DNA of 51,644 nt from Oscillibacter sp. (lineage in GTDB: Bacteria; Bacillota; Clostridia; Oscillospirales; Oscillospiraceae): positions 1 through 51,644 of the forward strand of contig JAFYQM010000055.1 of NCBI GenBank assembly GCA_017547085.1, read 5' to 3'. Position numbers and translations under genes: made by a program. Each line of letters starts with the position of its first letter. The first letter of the stretch is position 1. This document shows positions 42,527-51,010 of the stretch, piece by piece. A model generated the notes under the pieces. The model was not told the DNA's origin. It did not search any database and saw only the letters and a program-made list of their open reading frames with translations.

Positions 42527-42837
42527 GCGGCTGGGTCTTTTCCGCGTTTTACGATGTTATGCGGCGTATCCCCGCAGGCAAGGTTGCAACCTACGGCCAG
42601 ATTGCGAGGTTAGCGGGTATGCCCCGCTGTGCCCGCACGGTAGGCTATGCCATGTCCGGCTGTAAGGATACCTCCGTTCCCTGCCACCGGGTCGTAGACC
42701 GTTTCGGTGGCACCAAAACAGCGTTTGACACATATGCTCCCGGTACCCAGCGTGCTCTTCTGGAGGCAGAAGGCGTTCTCTTTCGCCCGGACGGTACCGT
42801 TGATCTGGAATGCTGCCTGTGGCAGCCTGAAGAATAA
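42523..42837 (+). CDS. Short MGMT/alkyltransferase-like protein with PCHR cysteine
   Basis: A 104-residue protein equal to the DNA-binding and active-site domain of O6-alkylguanine-DNA alkyltransferases. It shows IPAGKVATYGQIARLAG, the HTH region, and SVPCHRVV with Cys54. ATL proteins replace this Cys with Trp; here the Cys is kept, so methyl transfer is possible despite the missing N-terminal domain. It overlaps the omega-amidase stop (ATGA) and ends at a terminator. Confidence 0.88.
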   Translation: MSGWVFSAFYDVMRRIPAGKVATYGQIARLAGMPRCARTVGYAMSGCKDTSVPCHRVVDRFGGTKTAFDTYAPGTQRALLEAEGVLFRPDGTVDLECCLWQPEE

Positions 42838-42865
42838 AAAGCAGGAGGCAATGCCTCCTGCTTTT
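42836..42865. terminator. Bidirectional terminator between MGMT-like and VanY-type genes
   Basis: AAAAAGCAGGAGGC pairs with GCCTCCTGCTTTTT around an AAT loop. It serves the plus-strand operon and the convergent minus-strand gene, whose stop is at 42871. Confidence 0.9.
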
Positions 42866-42870
42866 TATTT

Positions 42871-43692
42871 TCACTTTTTCATAGTAGTAACTGGTGCGGG
42901 TGCCACCGGAACCGGCTGTGCTGTCTCCAGTTCCTCCACCAACGCTGTCTCCCGCTCTGCAGCCTTCAGCGTTTCCAGATATTCCTCCAGGCACAGCCCG
43001 CTCTCCTGCATGGCCTTAGCCGCAGCTCGTCCCACATAACGGTAGTGCCACGGCTCATAACCAATTCCTGTGATTTCCGTCTTGTCCTCAGGATAACGCA
43101 GGACAAAACCGTAATCCCAGCAATGCTCCATCAGCCACTTCTGCTCCGGCGTATTCTCCTGCTGCTTGTTCAGCAACTGATACTGGTAGGAAACAATATC
43201 CAATGCCATACCAGTCTGGTGCTCGCTGGTTCCGGGAGGCGCCACCCATCGGGCCGCCTCCTTCCTTGCCGACGTCCAGCCATAGCCCGCCGCGCGCAGA
43301 CGGGCAATCTTGTTGTTGTAAAGCCGCTGCTGCGTAACATTGGTTCGATAAGCGGAACAAACCACAGGATGTAATCCTGCCGCCCAGCAATCTATCAGCA
43401 TAGCATTCAGATCGTCGTAGATTCGTGCATCGACCAGCAGGCCGTTGGCCAATTTTCGTTTTTCAATCGCATACTTCTGCGGCAAGGAATTCCACGGGTT
43501 TACCAGAAGCAAATTCCAGTCTGCCGAATGCGGCACTTCCTCTATGTCTTCCCCTGCAGCATCCTCTGCCGCAATATTTCCCAGTTCTTCAACATGGCAG
43601 CTTGCAGCTGCCGCAGGTTCTGCCGCCTGTGCAAATACAGTTGCAGTCATAAGTACAGCCATAATAGCGGCAATGAAACGTATTTTGTTCAA
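42871..43692 (-). CDS. Secreted D,D- or L,D-carboxypeptidase of the VanY/LAS family
   Basis: A 273-residue exported metallopeptidase. Residues 1-30 form a signal peptide (MNKIRF, hydrophobic, AQAAEPAAAA). The VanY domain shows CSAYRTNVTQQRLYNNKI, TSEHQTGMALDIV (SxHxxGxAxD zinc motif) and EPWHYRYVG (second zinc histidine). It trims the terminal D-alanine of peptidoglycan stems. There is no van gene cluster around it, so housekeeping cell-wall maturation is more likely than glycopeptide resistance. The C-terminal 50 residues are Ala/Glu/Pro-rich. Confidence 0.92.
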   Translation of the reverse strand: MNKIRFIAAIMAVLMTATVFAQAAEPAAAASCHVEELGNIAAEDAAGEDIEEVPHSADWNLLLVNPWNSLPQKYAIEKRKLANGLLVDARIYDDLNAMLIDCWAAGLHPVVCSAYRTNVTQQRLYNNKIARLRAAGYGWTSARKEAARWVAPPGTSEHQTGMALDIVSYQYQLLNKQQENTPEQKWLMEHCWDYGFVLRYPEDKTEITGIGYEPWHYRYVGRAAAKAMQESGLCLEEYLETLKAAERETALVEELETAQPVPVAPAPVTTMKK

Positions 43693-43802
43693 GGCGCTTC
43701 TCCTCTCGTGTTTCTACCTGTATGGTACAACCCTTTTTGTAAAAAAGAAAGACTTTTTTGTAAACATTTTCAAGGAGCATTTACGGTGTGCTCTGACCAG
43801 AA

Positions 43803-43834
43803 AAAACAACCGGCTCTTTCGAGCCGGTTGTTTT
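43803..43834 (-). terminator. Terminator of the inositol-type ABC operon
   Basis: A 14-bp stem AAAACAACCGGCTC/GAGCCGGTTGTTTT with a TTTC loop and T after it on the minus strand, 13 bp after the permease stop. Confidence 0.9.
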
Positions 43835-43846
43835 ACACAGATGAAA

Positions 43847-44869
43847 TTACTGAGCAGCCATCTTACGAGCCTTGGCTTCCATCTTGTTACGAACAACGTC
43901 GATGGTAACAGCCAGGATGATAACGGCGCCGATGACGATGTACTGAACGTCGTTGGAAGCGCCCATCAGGTTCAGGCCGTTACGGATAACAGCCATGATC
44001 ATGGCACCGATCAGGGTGCCCCAGATGGTACCCTTACCACCGGTGAAGGAAGCGCCACCGACGATACAGGCAGCGATTGCATCGTTATCGTAGGTCTGAC
44101 CGGCGTTACCGTTGGCAGAAGCCAGACGGCCAACGGAAACCACACCTGCCATACCAGCCATGAAGCCGGACAGAGCATACACGAAGGTCAGCACGTTCTT
44201 GGAGGGAATACCAGACAGACGGGCTGCCTCGGGGTTACCACCGCAGCAGTAGATCTGACGGCCCAGAGCGGACTTGGTCAGGAACACATGGAAGATGCAG
44301 AACACGATGATAACCAGAATGAAGCTGAAGGGGATGCCGGGGAAGGTGACCTTACCGGCAGCATCACGGACAACGCCAACAGAGCCGCCGCCGACCCACA
44401 TCAAGCCGTCGATACCGGTGTTGGTGAAGCCGATGGACTTGGAACCAGTGATAACCAGTGCCAGACCCCACAGCACGTTCTTCATACCCATGGTGGAAAC
44501 AAAGGGATGGGGCAGATCCAGACGGGTCAGCAGCAGGCCGTTGATGATACCGGCGCAGGTGGAGACCAGCAGGCCGCCCAGAACCAAAATCACAGGATTG
44601 GTGATACCGTTCTGGACCAGAACGCCGATAAAGCAGGTGCACAGCACGCAGTTGGAACCGACAGACAGGTCGATACCGGCGGTGATCAGAGCACACAGCA
44701 TACCGGAAGCAATCAGGCAGTTAATGGATGCCTGCTTCAGGATGTTCATGATGTTGGTGATCTTCGGGAACTTATCGGGCATCGTAATGCAGAAAATAGC
44801 GCACAGAATGATCAGTGCTGCCAGAGTGCCGAGCTTCTGCAGGAGCTCCTTTGCTTTCTTCGTATTCAT
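43847..44869 (-). CDS. Sugar-type ABC permease, probable myo-inositol importer
   Basis: A 340-residue RbsC-type permease: ASGMLCALITAGIDLSVGSN holds the classical GIDLSVGS motif, and VGGASFTGGKGTIWGTLIGA the coupling region. About nine hydrophobic segments. It overlaps the ATPase stop by one base (TAATG) and is last in the operon binding protein, ATPase, permease. The operon is divergent from iolE-iolD-iolG, so inositol or a related polyol is the best ligand guess. Confidence 0.92.
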   Translation of the reverse strand: MNTKKAKELLQKLGTLAALIILCAIFCITMPDKFPKITNIMNILKQASINCLIASGMLCALITAGIDLSVGSNCVLCTCFIGVLVQNGITNPVILVLGGLLVSTCAGIINGLLLTRLDLPHPFVSTMGMKNVLWGLALVITGSKSIGFTNTGIDGLMWVGGGSVGVVRDAAGKVTFPGIPFSFILVIIVFCIFHVFLTKSALGRQIYCCGGNPEAARLSGIPSKNVLTFVYALSGFMAGMAGVVSVGRLASANGNAGQTYDNDAIAACIVGGASFTGGKGTIWGTLIGAMIMAVIRNGLNLMGASNDVQYIVIGAVIILAVTIDVVRNKMEAKARKMAAQ

Positions 44870-46371
44870 TAGTCTAACTCTCCTCCCCAGGCCGCTTTCA
44901 TGATGTCTTCAGAATTAAAGTGCTTGCTGTCGCGCTCAATATCGGCCATCACTCGGCCACCGCGCATAACCACAACGTGGTCGCTCATTGCCAGGATCTC
45001 GGGCAATTCGGAAGAAACCATGATAACGCACTTGCCGGCCTTGACCAGATCATTCATCACACGATAAACTTCGATCTTAGCGCCAACGTCGATACCACGG
45101 GTAGGTTCATCGAAGATGAAGATATCTGCATCGATGTTGACCCACTTGCCGATAACCACCTTCTGCTGGTTACCGCCGGACAGCTGACCGACGACTTCAT
45201 CCAGAGAAGGCGTCTTGATCTTCAGTGCCTTCACGTTCTCCTGACCGGTCTCCTCAATACGGGCCTTGTTCAGGAAGGGGCCGTCACTGAAGCCCTTCAT
45301 GTTTGCCAGAATCAGGTTGGTTCGCACGTCCAGAGACAGCACCAGACCCTGACCCTTACGGTCTTCCGTCAGGAATGCGATCTTACGCTTGATTGCATCC
45401 TGAGGCTTCTTTATGGTAACTTTTTCACCCTTGACATAGACTTCACCGCTGTCGATCTTGTCAGCACCGAAAATGGCACGCATTGCCTCGGTACGACCAG
45501 CACCGACCAGACCGGCAAAACCGGTCACCTGACCTGCATAGCACTTGAAGGAAACATCATGCAGCACACCGGCTTCGTTGATATTCTTGGCTTCCAGCCA
45601 CACTTCGCCCTTTTCGCCGAACTCCTTGGGATACAAGTTATCCAGAGTACGGCCAACCATGGCGTTGATCAGGGAATCCTCGGTCATGTTCTCGATGTCT
45701 TCCGTTACGATATGCTCGCCGTCGCGCATAACGGTGACACGGTCACAGAGTTCAAAGAGTTCTTCCAACTTATGAGAAACGAACAGGATGGCCACGCCCT
45801 TGGCCTTCAGGCCGCGAACGACTTCCATCAGCTGAGCAATTTCTTCCTTGCCCAGAGAGGAGGTGGGCTCATCCATGATGATGAGTTTTGCGTCCAAAGA
45901 GACTGCCTTGGCAATCTCAACCATCTGCTGCAGGCCGGTACCCAGCTTGCCAGCTTCCATTTTTACATCGATTTCGGGATGACCCAGAGTCTTCAGTGCT
46001 TCCTCAGACTCCTTGTGCATTTTGGGATAATCCAACAGGAGACCCTTTTTCACGGCACGTCCCATGAAAACATTATCTGTGACAGAGAGCTGCTTAACAA
46101 TGTTCAGCTCCTGATACACGCAGGCAATACCAGCTTCCCGGGACTGGACGGGATTGCGGAAGACCTTCTTCACGCCATCCACAAAGATCTCGCCCTCCTC
46201 AGGGTTATGTACGCCGGTCAGTACCTTGATCAAGGTGGACTTACCTGCGCCATTTTCACCGATCAGGCCATGGATCTCACCGGGCTTGATGCCAATGGAC
46301 ATGTTTTTCAATGCAACGACACCAGGAAAACGTTTGGTAACATTTTTTAACTCGACGACATATTCGCTCAT
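44869..46371 (-). CDS. Sugar-type ABC ATPase, probable myo-inositol importer
   Basis: A 500-residue tandem ATPase. Domain 1 has GENGAGKST, the degenerate LGTGLQQ signature and IIMDEPTSS. Domain 2 has the altered P-loop GLVGAGRTEA, LSGGNQQKV and IFIFDEPTRG. This is the MglA/RbsA pattern. It is a paralog of the ATPase at 4988-6499 but belongs to a separate locus. A hairpin (46439-46469) lies between it and the binding-protein gene. Confidence 0.94.
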   Translation of the reverse strand: MSEYVVELKNVTKRFPGVVALKNMSIGIKPGEIHGLIGENGAGKSTLIKVLTGVHNPEEGEIFVDGVKKVFRNPVQSREAGIACVYQELNIVKQLSVTDNVFMGRAVKKGLLLDYPKMHKESEEALKTLGHPEIDVKMEAGKLGTGLQQMVEIAKAVSLDAKLIIMDEPTSSLGKEEIAQLMEVVRGLKAKGVAILFVSHKLEELFELCDRVTVMRDGEHIVTEDIENMTEDSLINAMVGRTLDNLYPKEFGEKGEVWLEAKNINEAGVLHDVSFKCYAGQVTGFAGLVGAGRTEAMRAIFGADKIDSGEVYVKGEKVTIKKPQDAIKRKIAFLTEDRKGQGLVLSLDVRTNLILANMKGFSDGPFLNKARIEETGQENVKALKIKTPSLDEVVGQLSGGNQQKVVIGKWVNIDADIFIFDEPTRGIDVGAKIEVYRVMNDLVKAGKCVIMVSSELPEILAMSDHVVVMRGGRVMADIERDSKHFNSEDIMKAAWGGELD

Positions 46372-46438
46372 GGAATTACCTCGTTTCTTTCCTGATTCTT
46401 TAGATCACGGATGTCGTATCCGCGAAGTAGGGAATTGG

Positions 46439-46469
46439 AAATTTGGCGACAGAGTATCTGTCGCCAAAT
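46439..46469 (-). terminator. Intercistronic hairpin after the binding-protein gene
   Basis: A 13-bp stem AATTTGGCGACAG/CTGTCGCCAAATT with a 5-nt loop and no T-run on either side. Such hairpins stabilise the upstream message and give higher levels of the binding protein than of the ATPase and permease (inference). Confidence 0.65.
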
Positions 46470-46520
46470 TCCAGTTCCACTAAGTCACTTAAGTACTAAG
46501 TCGATTATAAATCCTTGGGA

Positions 46521-47513
46521 TTAGCCCAGGCTTGCCAGGTACTCCTCAGCGTTCTCAGCGTTGACAACCTTGACGGGAGCGCTGATGACAGCGTCCACAG
46601 CCTCGCCGTTGATGGCAGCGTAAGCAGCCTTCACGACCTCGTAACCCATAGCGGTGGGCTGCTGGGCAACGGTAGCCTTCACGGTCTCGCCAGCGATGAT
46701 CAGCTCAACAGCAGACTTGTTGCCGTCGAAGCCAACGATGGTGATGTCGGTGATACCAGCGGACTTGCAAGCGTTCATGGCGCCGATAGCGGTGTCGTCG
46801 TTGTGGCAGAAGACAACGTCGATAGCATCGCCGTGAGCGGAGATCATGTCTTCCATGGTCTTGGTAGCGCCGTCGGTGGTGTTCTGGCCGGACAGAGCTG
46901 CCAGGACCTCAACGCCCTTCTCCTCGCAGGCCTTCTCATAGCCAGCGCGACGCATGTTGGAGGTGTTATCGCCTTCCTGACCATAGATCACGACGGCCTT
47001 GATGTCGGTGCCCAGAGTGTCGATGGCCCAGATGCCGCCCTGATATGCAGCCTCGTCGTTCATGGTGCCAACGAAAGAGGTCTGGCCTTCGATACCAACG
47101 TTGGTGTCAACAGCCAGGACGGGGATGCCCTGATCCAGAGCAGCCTGCAGAGCGTTGCCAGCAGCGCCAGCATCGTTGGGAGCGCAGACGATGGCATCAA
47201 CGCCAGCGCCGATCTGCTGCTCGATCATGGAAACCTGACCCTCGATGTCGGACTCAGCGCCGGGGCCAACAACGGTAACCTTGATGCCCAGCTCTTCAGC
47301 AGCCTGGTCACAGCCGTTCTTCACATAGCCCCAGTACTCGGAGGCCAGGGTCTTCAGGACAACAGCGATCTCAATGTCGTCAGCGGGAGCTTCAGCTTCC
47401 TGCTCGGCCTTGGGGGCCTCTTCCTTCTCGGGGGCGGGTTCTTCCTTAGCGCCGCAAGCGACCAGGGACAGAGCCATGATCAGGGCCAGGAACAGTGCAA
47501 AAAACTTCTTCAT
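46521..47513 (-). CDS. Sugar-type ABC binding lipoprotein, probable myo-inositol binding
   Basis: A 330-residue ribose-binding-type protein. The signal is MKKFFALFLALIMALSLVAC with lipidated Cys20, followed by an acidic Pro/Glu/Ala linker. The two-lobed domain shows IGAGVDAIVCAPND, IPVLAVDTNVG and DDTAIGAMNACKSAG. It is the first gene of the importer operon, divergent from iolE across 546 bp. Its strong codon bias fits high expression. It is clearly different from the binding protein at 3889-4956. Confidence 0.92.
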   Translation of the reverse strand: MKKFFALFLALIMALSLVACGAKEEPAPEKEEAPKAEQEAEAPADDIEIAVVLKTLASEYWGYVKNGCDQAAEELGIKVTVVGPGAESDIEGQVSMIEQQIGAGVDAIVCAPNDAGAAGNALQAALDQGIPVLAVDTNVGIEGQTSFVGTMNDEAAYQGGIWAIDTLGTDIKAVVIYGQEGDNTSNMRRAGYEKACEEKGVEVLAALSGQNTTDGATKTMEDMISAHGDAIDVVFCHNDDTAIGAMNACKSAGITDITIVGFDGNKSAVELIIAGETVKATVAQQPTAMGYEVVKAAYAAINGEAVDAVISAPVKVVNAENAEEYLASLG

Positions 47514-47604
47514 GCTTCTTTTTCTCCTTACAAAATTTTTCCGGGAACATCAGTTTTCCGCAAAAACGATTAAACCAATGCTATTACCCGGTGAATGCTG
47601 AATA

Positions 47605-47634
47605 ATTCTAACATAAAGTTCGCAACTCCGTCAA
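47605..47634 (-). promoter_or_regulatory. Candidate promoter of the inositol-type ABC operon
   Basis: TTGACG (47634-47629), an 18-bp spacer and TAGAAT (47610-47605) on the minus strand, about 90 bp before the binding-protein start. Confidence 0.55.
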
Positions 47635-47896
47635 TAGACCATTCAAATTCTGTTCATTTTTTAGCAAAAGGAATATATTTTTTTATGCAACTTGTCATTT
47701 TTCACTAATTTGATAAGAATTTTTTCTTTTTTCCCCCCTTCGTTTTTTGCAAAATGCTTATGTTTCCATCTTTTTCCTCTTTTTTGTAGTTTTGATTCGT
47801 CTTTTCCCCGCTCCAATCCCGCAAAATTTTGGCTGTCATAACTATAAAATTTAAATAGGTATTTTTAGCGAAATGCGAAAATTTTTGGAAGGCGTT

Positions 47897-47937
47897 TGAA
47901 AACCACGCTGAAAACCTTGATTTTTTCTCATTATAAT
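47897..47937 (+). promoter_or_regulatory. iolE promoter region with TGAAAACC direct repeats
   Basis: TGAAAACC occurs at 47897-47904 and 47909-47916, exactly 12 bp apart, just upstream of a perfect TATAAT (47932-47937). The second repeat sits at the -35 position, which otherwise lacks a consensus hexamer, so a regulator bound to the repeats may control the promoter. Confidence 0.5.
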
Positions 47938-48059
47938 GATAAATTTTTTAGGTGGCAAACGGTTTCTCTGTGCCGTTTCAGCGTTCCTGTAGACCTGCAC
48001 GCCGTCTGCCGTGTCAACAAGTTCTGAAATTGTCAATAAATTTAAGGAGGACATTTCTT

Positions 48060-48962
48060 ATGTTTGATCCCAAGCGCGTTTCCCTCGGCATCGCCCCTAT
48101 TGGCTGGTGCAATGACGACATGCCCGAGTTGGGTGGCGAGAACACCTTCCAGCAGATCGTCAGCGAAATGGCTCTGGCCGGCTTCACCGGCTGCGAGATC
48201 GGCAACAAGTATCCTACGGATCCCGCTGAGCTGAAGAAGGCTCTGGATCTGCGCGGCATGCGCATCGCCAGCCGCTGGTACTCCTCTTTCATTCTGACCC
48301 GTCCCATCGAGGAAGAGATCGCTGACTTCACCGCCAACCTGGACTTTCTGGAAGCTGTCGGCGCCAACCGCATCAACGTCAGCGAGCAGAGCTACTCCAT
48401 TCAGGGCCAGATGGACACTCCCGTTCTGACCGGCGGCAACAAGCACGTCATGAACGACGAAGAGTGGGATCGTTTCTGCGCAGGCCTGAACACTCTGGGC
48501 AAGATCGCCACCGAGCGCGGCTTCAAGCTGTGCTTCCATCATCACATGGGCACCGTGGTGCAGACCAGCGAGGAAACCGACCGCATGATGAGCAACACTG
48601 ATCCCCGCTATGTGTTCCTGTGCTTCGACACCGGTCACTTTACCTTCGCCGGCGAAGATCCTCTGGTCATGCTGAAGAAGTATGTGGACCGCGTGGGCCA
48701 CGTCCATCTGAAGGACATGCGTCTGCCCGTTGTCGATGAAGTCCGCAAGAACAACTGGAGCTTCCTGCAGGCTGTCCGCAACGGTTCCTTCACCGTTCCC
48801 GGTGACGGCGGCGTGGACTTCGATCCCGTGTTCAAGGTTCTGTCTGAGGCCAACTACGAAGGCTGGCTGCTGGTGGAAGCTGAGCAGGATCCTGCTAAGG
48901 CCAATCCTCTGGAGTACGCTATGAAGGGCCGCAAGTACATCGCCGAGCACACCGGCCTGTAA
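48060..48962 (+). CDS. iolE: Inosose dehydratase
   Basis: A 300-residue TIM-barrel of the xylose-isomerase-like family, matching IolE, which dehydrates scyllo-inosose (2-keto-myo-inositol) to the diketone. It opens SLGIAPIGWCNDDMPELGG, a strong IolE signature; later GCEIGNKYP, CFHHHMGTVVQT and CFDTGHFTFAGEDP carry metal and substrate residues. The frame is open upstream to 47952, but AAGGAGGACATTTCTT sets the start at 48060. It is followed by iolD at 42 bp. Confidence 0.95.
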   Translation: MFDPKRVSLGIAPIGWCNDDMPELGGENTFQQIVSEMALAGFTGCEIGNKYPTDPAELKKALDLRGMRIASRWYSSFILTRPIEEEIADFTANLDFLEAVGANRINVSEQSYSIQGQMDTPVLTGGNKHVMNDEEWDRFCAGLNTLGKIATERGFKLCFHHHMGTVVQTSEETDRMMSNTDPRYVFLCFDTGHFTFAGEDPLVMLKKYVDRVGHVHLKDMRLPVVDEVRKNNWSFLQAVRNGSFTVPGDGGVDFDPVFKVLSEANYEGWLLVEAEQDPAKANPLEYAMKGRKYIAEHTGL

Positions 48963-49004
48963 TTGTCCCTTTTACTATTCATCATTAACAGGAGGTAACT
49001 TCCT

Positions 49005-50933
49005 ATGAAAACCATTCGTTTGACCATGGCTCAGGCTCTGGTCCGGTTCCTGGAGAATCAGTATATCGAAGTGGACGGCGTTCAGAACCGTTTTGTCCGC
49101 GGCGTGTTCATCATCCCCGGCCACGGCAACGTTGTCGGCTTCGGTCAGGCTCTGACTCAGGAAGCCAAGCACCTGGAGATCTGGCACGGCCAGAACGAGC
49201 AGGGCATGGCTCAGGCCGCTGTTGCTTTCGCCGCTCAGACCAAGCGTAAGCAGATCTGCGTGGCCACTTCTTCTGTCGGCCCCGGCGCTGCCAACATGGT
49301 CACCGCCTGCGGCACCGCTACCGCCAACAACCTGCCTCTGCTGGTCCTGCCCGGCGACACCTATGCCTGCCGCCAGCCCGACCCCGTTCTGCAGCAGGTG
49401 GAGCAGACCCACAACCTGTCCATCACCACCAACGACGCTTTCAAGGCCGTCTGCCGTTACTGGGACCGCATTGTCCGTCCCGAGCAGCTGATGAGCGCCA
49501 TGCTGTCCGCTTTCCGCGTGCTGACCGATCCCGCCAACACCGGTGCCGTCTGCATTGCCATGCCTCAGGACGTCGAGGGTGAAGCTTATGACTATCCCGA
49601 GACCTTCTTCAAGAAGCGCGTGTGGCGTCTGGAGCGCCGTCCCGCTACCGAGATCGCTCTGGCTGACGCCGTGGCTGCCATCAAGAAGGCCAAGCGTCCC
49701 CTGCTGATCTGCGGCGGTGGTGTTCGCTACTCCGAGGCTCACGAGGAGTTCCGCGCATTCGCAGAAGCCACCGGCATCCCCTTCGGTGAGACCCAGTCCG
49801 GCAAGGGCGCTATCGAGTGGACCCATCCCCTGAACATGGGCGGTCTGGGTGTCACCGGCTGCTCCGCTGCCAACGACATTGCCAAGAAGGCTGACCTGGT
49901 CATCGGTGTCGGCACCCGCTACACCGACTTCACCACCGCTTCCAAGTGGCTGTTCAAGGAAAACTGCAAGTTTGTCAACATCAACGTGTCTGAGTTCCAG
50001 GCTATCAAGATGGAAGCCGTCCCCGTTGTGGCCGACGCCAAGGACACCCTGCCCCGCCTGCTGGCTAAGCTGGACGGCTACAAGGCTCCTTACACCACCG
50101 AAGTCACCACCGCTAAGGAAAAGTGGGTCAAGGAACTGGCCCGTCTCGACAACATGGTCTTTGAGGACAAGAAGAGCTGGAAGCCCATCATCAACGATGC
50201 CAACGCTGACTCCGCCAAGCGCTTCGCCAAGGACCTGAACGCTCAGCTGTGCCAGACCACCGCTCTGGGCGCCATCAACGCCATGATGAGCGAGGGTGAC
50301 GTGGCTGTCGGCGCTGCCGGCTCTCTGCCCGGCGATATGCAGCGCATGTGGCGTCCCACCGGCGTTGATACCTACAACATGGAATACGGCTATTCCACCA
50401 TGGGTTACGAGATCGCCGGCGCTCTGGGCGCCAAGCTGGCCGTGGGTGACAAGCACGAAGTCTACGCATTCTGCGGCGACGGCAGCTTCCACATGATGCA
50501 CGGTGAGATCATCACCGCTCTCATGGAGCGCAAGAAGATCAATGTCTGCCTGTTCGATAACGCCTCCTACGGTTGCATCAACAATCTGCAGGTCGGCCAC
50601 GGCAACAAGACCCTGTGCACTGAGCTGCGCTACCGCAATAAGGACGGCCTGTTCGGTGACTTCCTGAACATCGACTACGCCAAGGTCGCCGAAGGTTACG
50701 GCTGCAAGGCCTACACCATCCGCACCATGGAAGAGCTGGTCGCCGCATTCGAGGACGCCAAGAAGGTCAAGAACGTTCCCGTTCTGTTCGATATCAAGGT
50801 TCTGCCCAAGACCATGACCGACGGTTACGGTTCCTGGTGGCGCGTGGGTGACACGGAAGTGTCCGAGCGTCAGGAGAATCTGGACGCCTATGCTAACCAT
50901 CTGGAGCATGTGAAGGACGCCCGCAAATATTAA
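49005..50933 (+). CDS. iolD: Trihydroxycyclohexane-1,2-dione acylhydrolase
   Basis: A 642-residue thiamine-diphosphate enzyme that opens the ring of the inositol-derived diketone to 5-deoxy-glucuronate. It has the three-domain ThDP layout: an N-terminal domain with HGQNEQGMAQAAVAFAAQ (catalytic Glu), a central domain, and the ThDP/Mg motif FCGDGSFHMMHGEIITALME with NASYGC. It lies in the order E-D-G with iolE and iolG. GGAGGTAACTTCCT precedes the ATG. Codon use is highly biased, with few rare codons. Confidence 0.96.
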   Translation: MKTIRLTMAQALVRFLENQYIEVDGVQNRFVRGVFIIPGHGNVVGFGQALTQEAKHLEIWHGQNEQGMAQAAVAFAAQTKRKQICVATSSVGPGAANMVTACGTATANNLPLLVLPGDTYACRQPDPVLQQVEQTHNLSITTNDAFKAVCRYWDRIVRPEQLMSAMLSAFRVLTDPANTGAVCIAMPQDVEGEAYDYPETFFKKRVWRLERRPATEIALADAVAAIKKAKRPLLICGGGVRYSEAHEEFRAFAEATGIPFGETQSGKGAIEWTHPLNMGGLGVTGCSAANDIAKKADLVIGVGTRYTDFTTASKWLFKENCKFVNINVSEFQAIKMEAVPVVADAKDTLPRLLAKLDGYKAPYTTEVTTAKEKWVKELARLDNMVFEDKKSWKPIINDANADSAKRFAKDLNAQLCQTTALGAINAMMSEGDVAVGAAGSLPGDMQRMWRPTGVDTYNMEYGYSTMGYEIAGALGAKLAVGDKHEVYAFCGDGSFHMMHGEIITALMERKKINVCLFDNASYGCINNLQVGHGNKTLCTELRYRNKDGLFGDFLNIDYAKVAEGYGCKAYTIRTMEELVAAFEDAKKVKNVPVLFDIKVLPKTMTDGYGSWWRVGDTEVSERQENLDAYANHLEHVKDARKY

Positions 50934-51010
50934 TGTCTCCTCTGTGGGGGAGTTTCTCCCCCACATCTTTCAAAACCCCTTACACTATTAAATAAAAGGA
51001 AGGTAAAAAC

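Larger units (their letters stand above)
47514..48059. other. 546-bp divergent control region between importer and iol operon
   Basis: No gene is seen. It contains the minus-strand promoter at 47605-47634, a pyrimidine-rich stretch at about 47690-47820, the plus-strand -10 with direct repeats at 47897-47937, and an AAACGG...CCGTTT inverted repeat at 47957-47978 in the iolE leader that might be an operator. Confidence 0.55.

Noticed and set aside
42871-43692. Glycopeptide resistance gene (vanY)
   Set aside because: VanY-type domain, but no vanHAX-like or two-component genes nearby; read as a housekeeping carboxypeptidase.
43445-44872. 475-codon plus-strand frame across the VanY and ABC permease genes
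   Set aside because: Crosses two real minus-strand genes and their terminator; composition is non-protein-like.
48975-50966. 663-codon open frame antisense to iolD
   Set aside because: It mirrors the highly biased codons of iolD, is rich in Gly/Val/His/Gln repeats without domain features, and has no ribosome site; iolD is beyond doubt.
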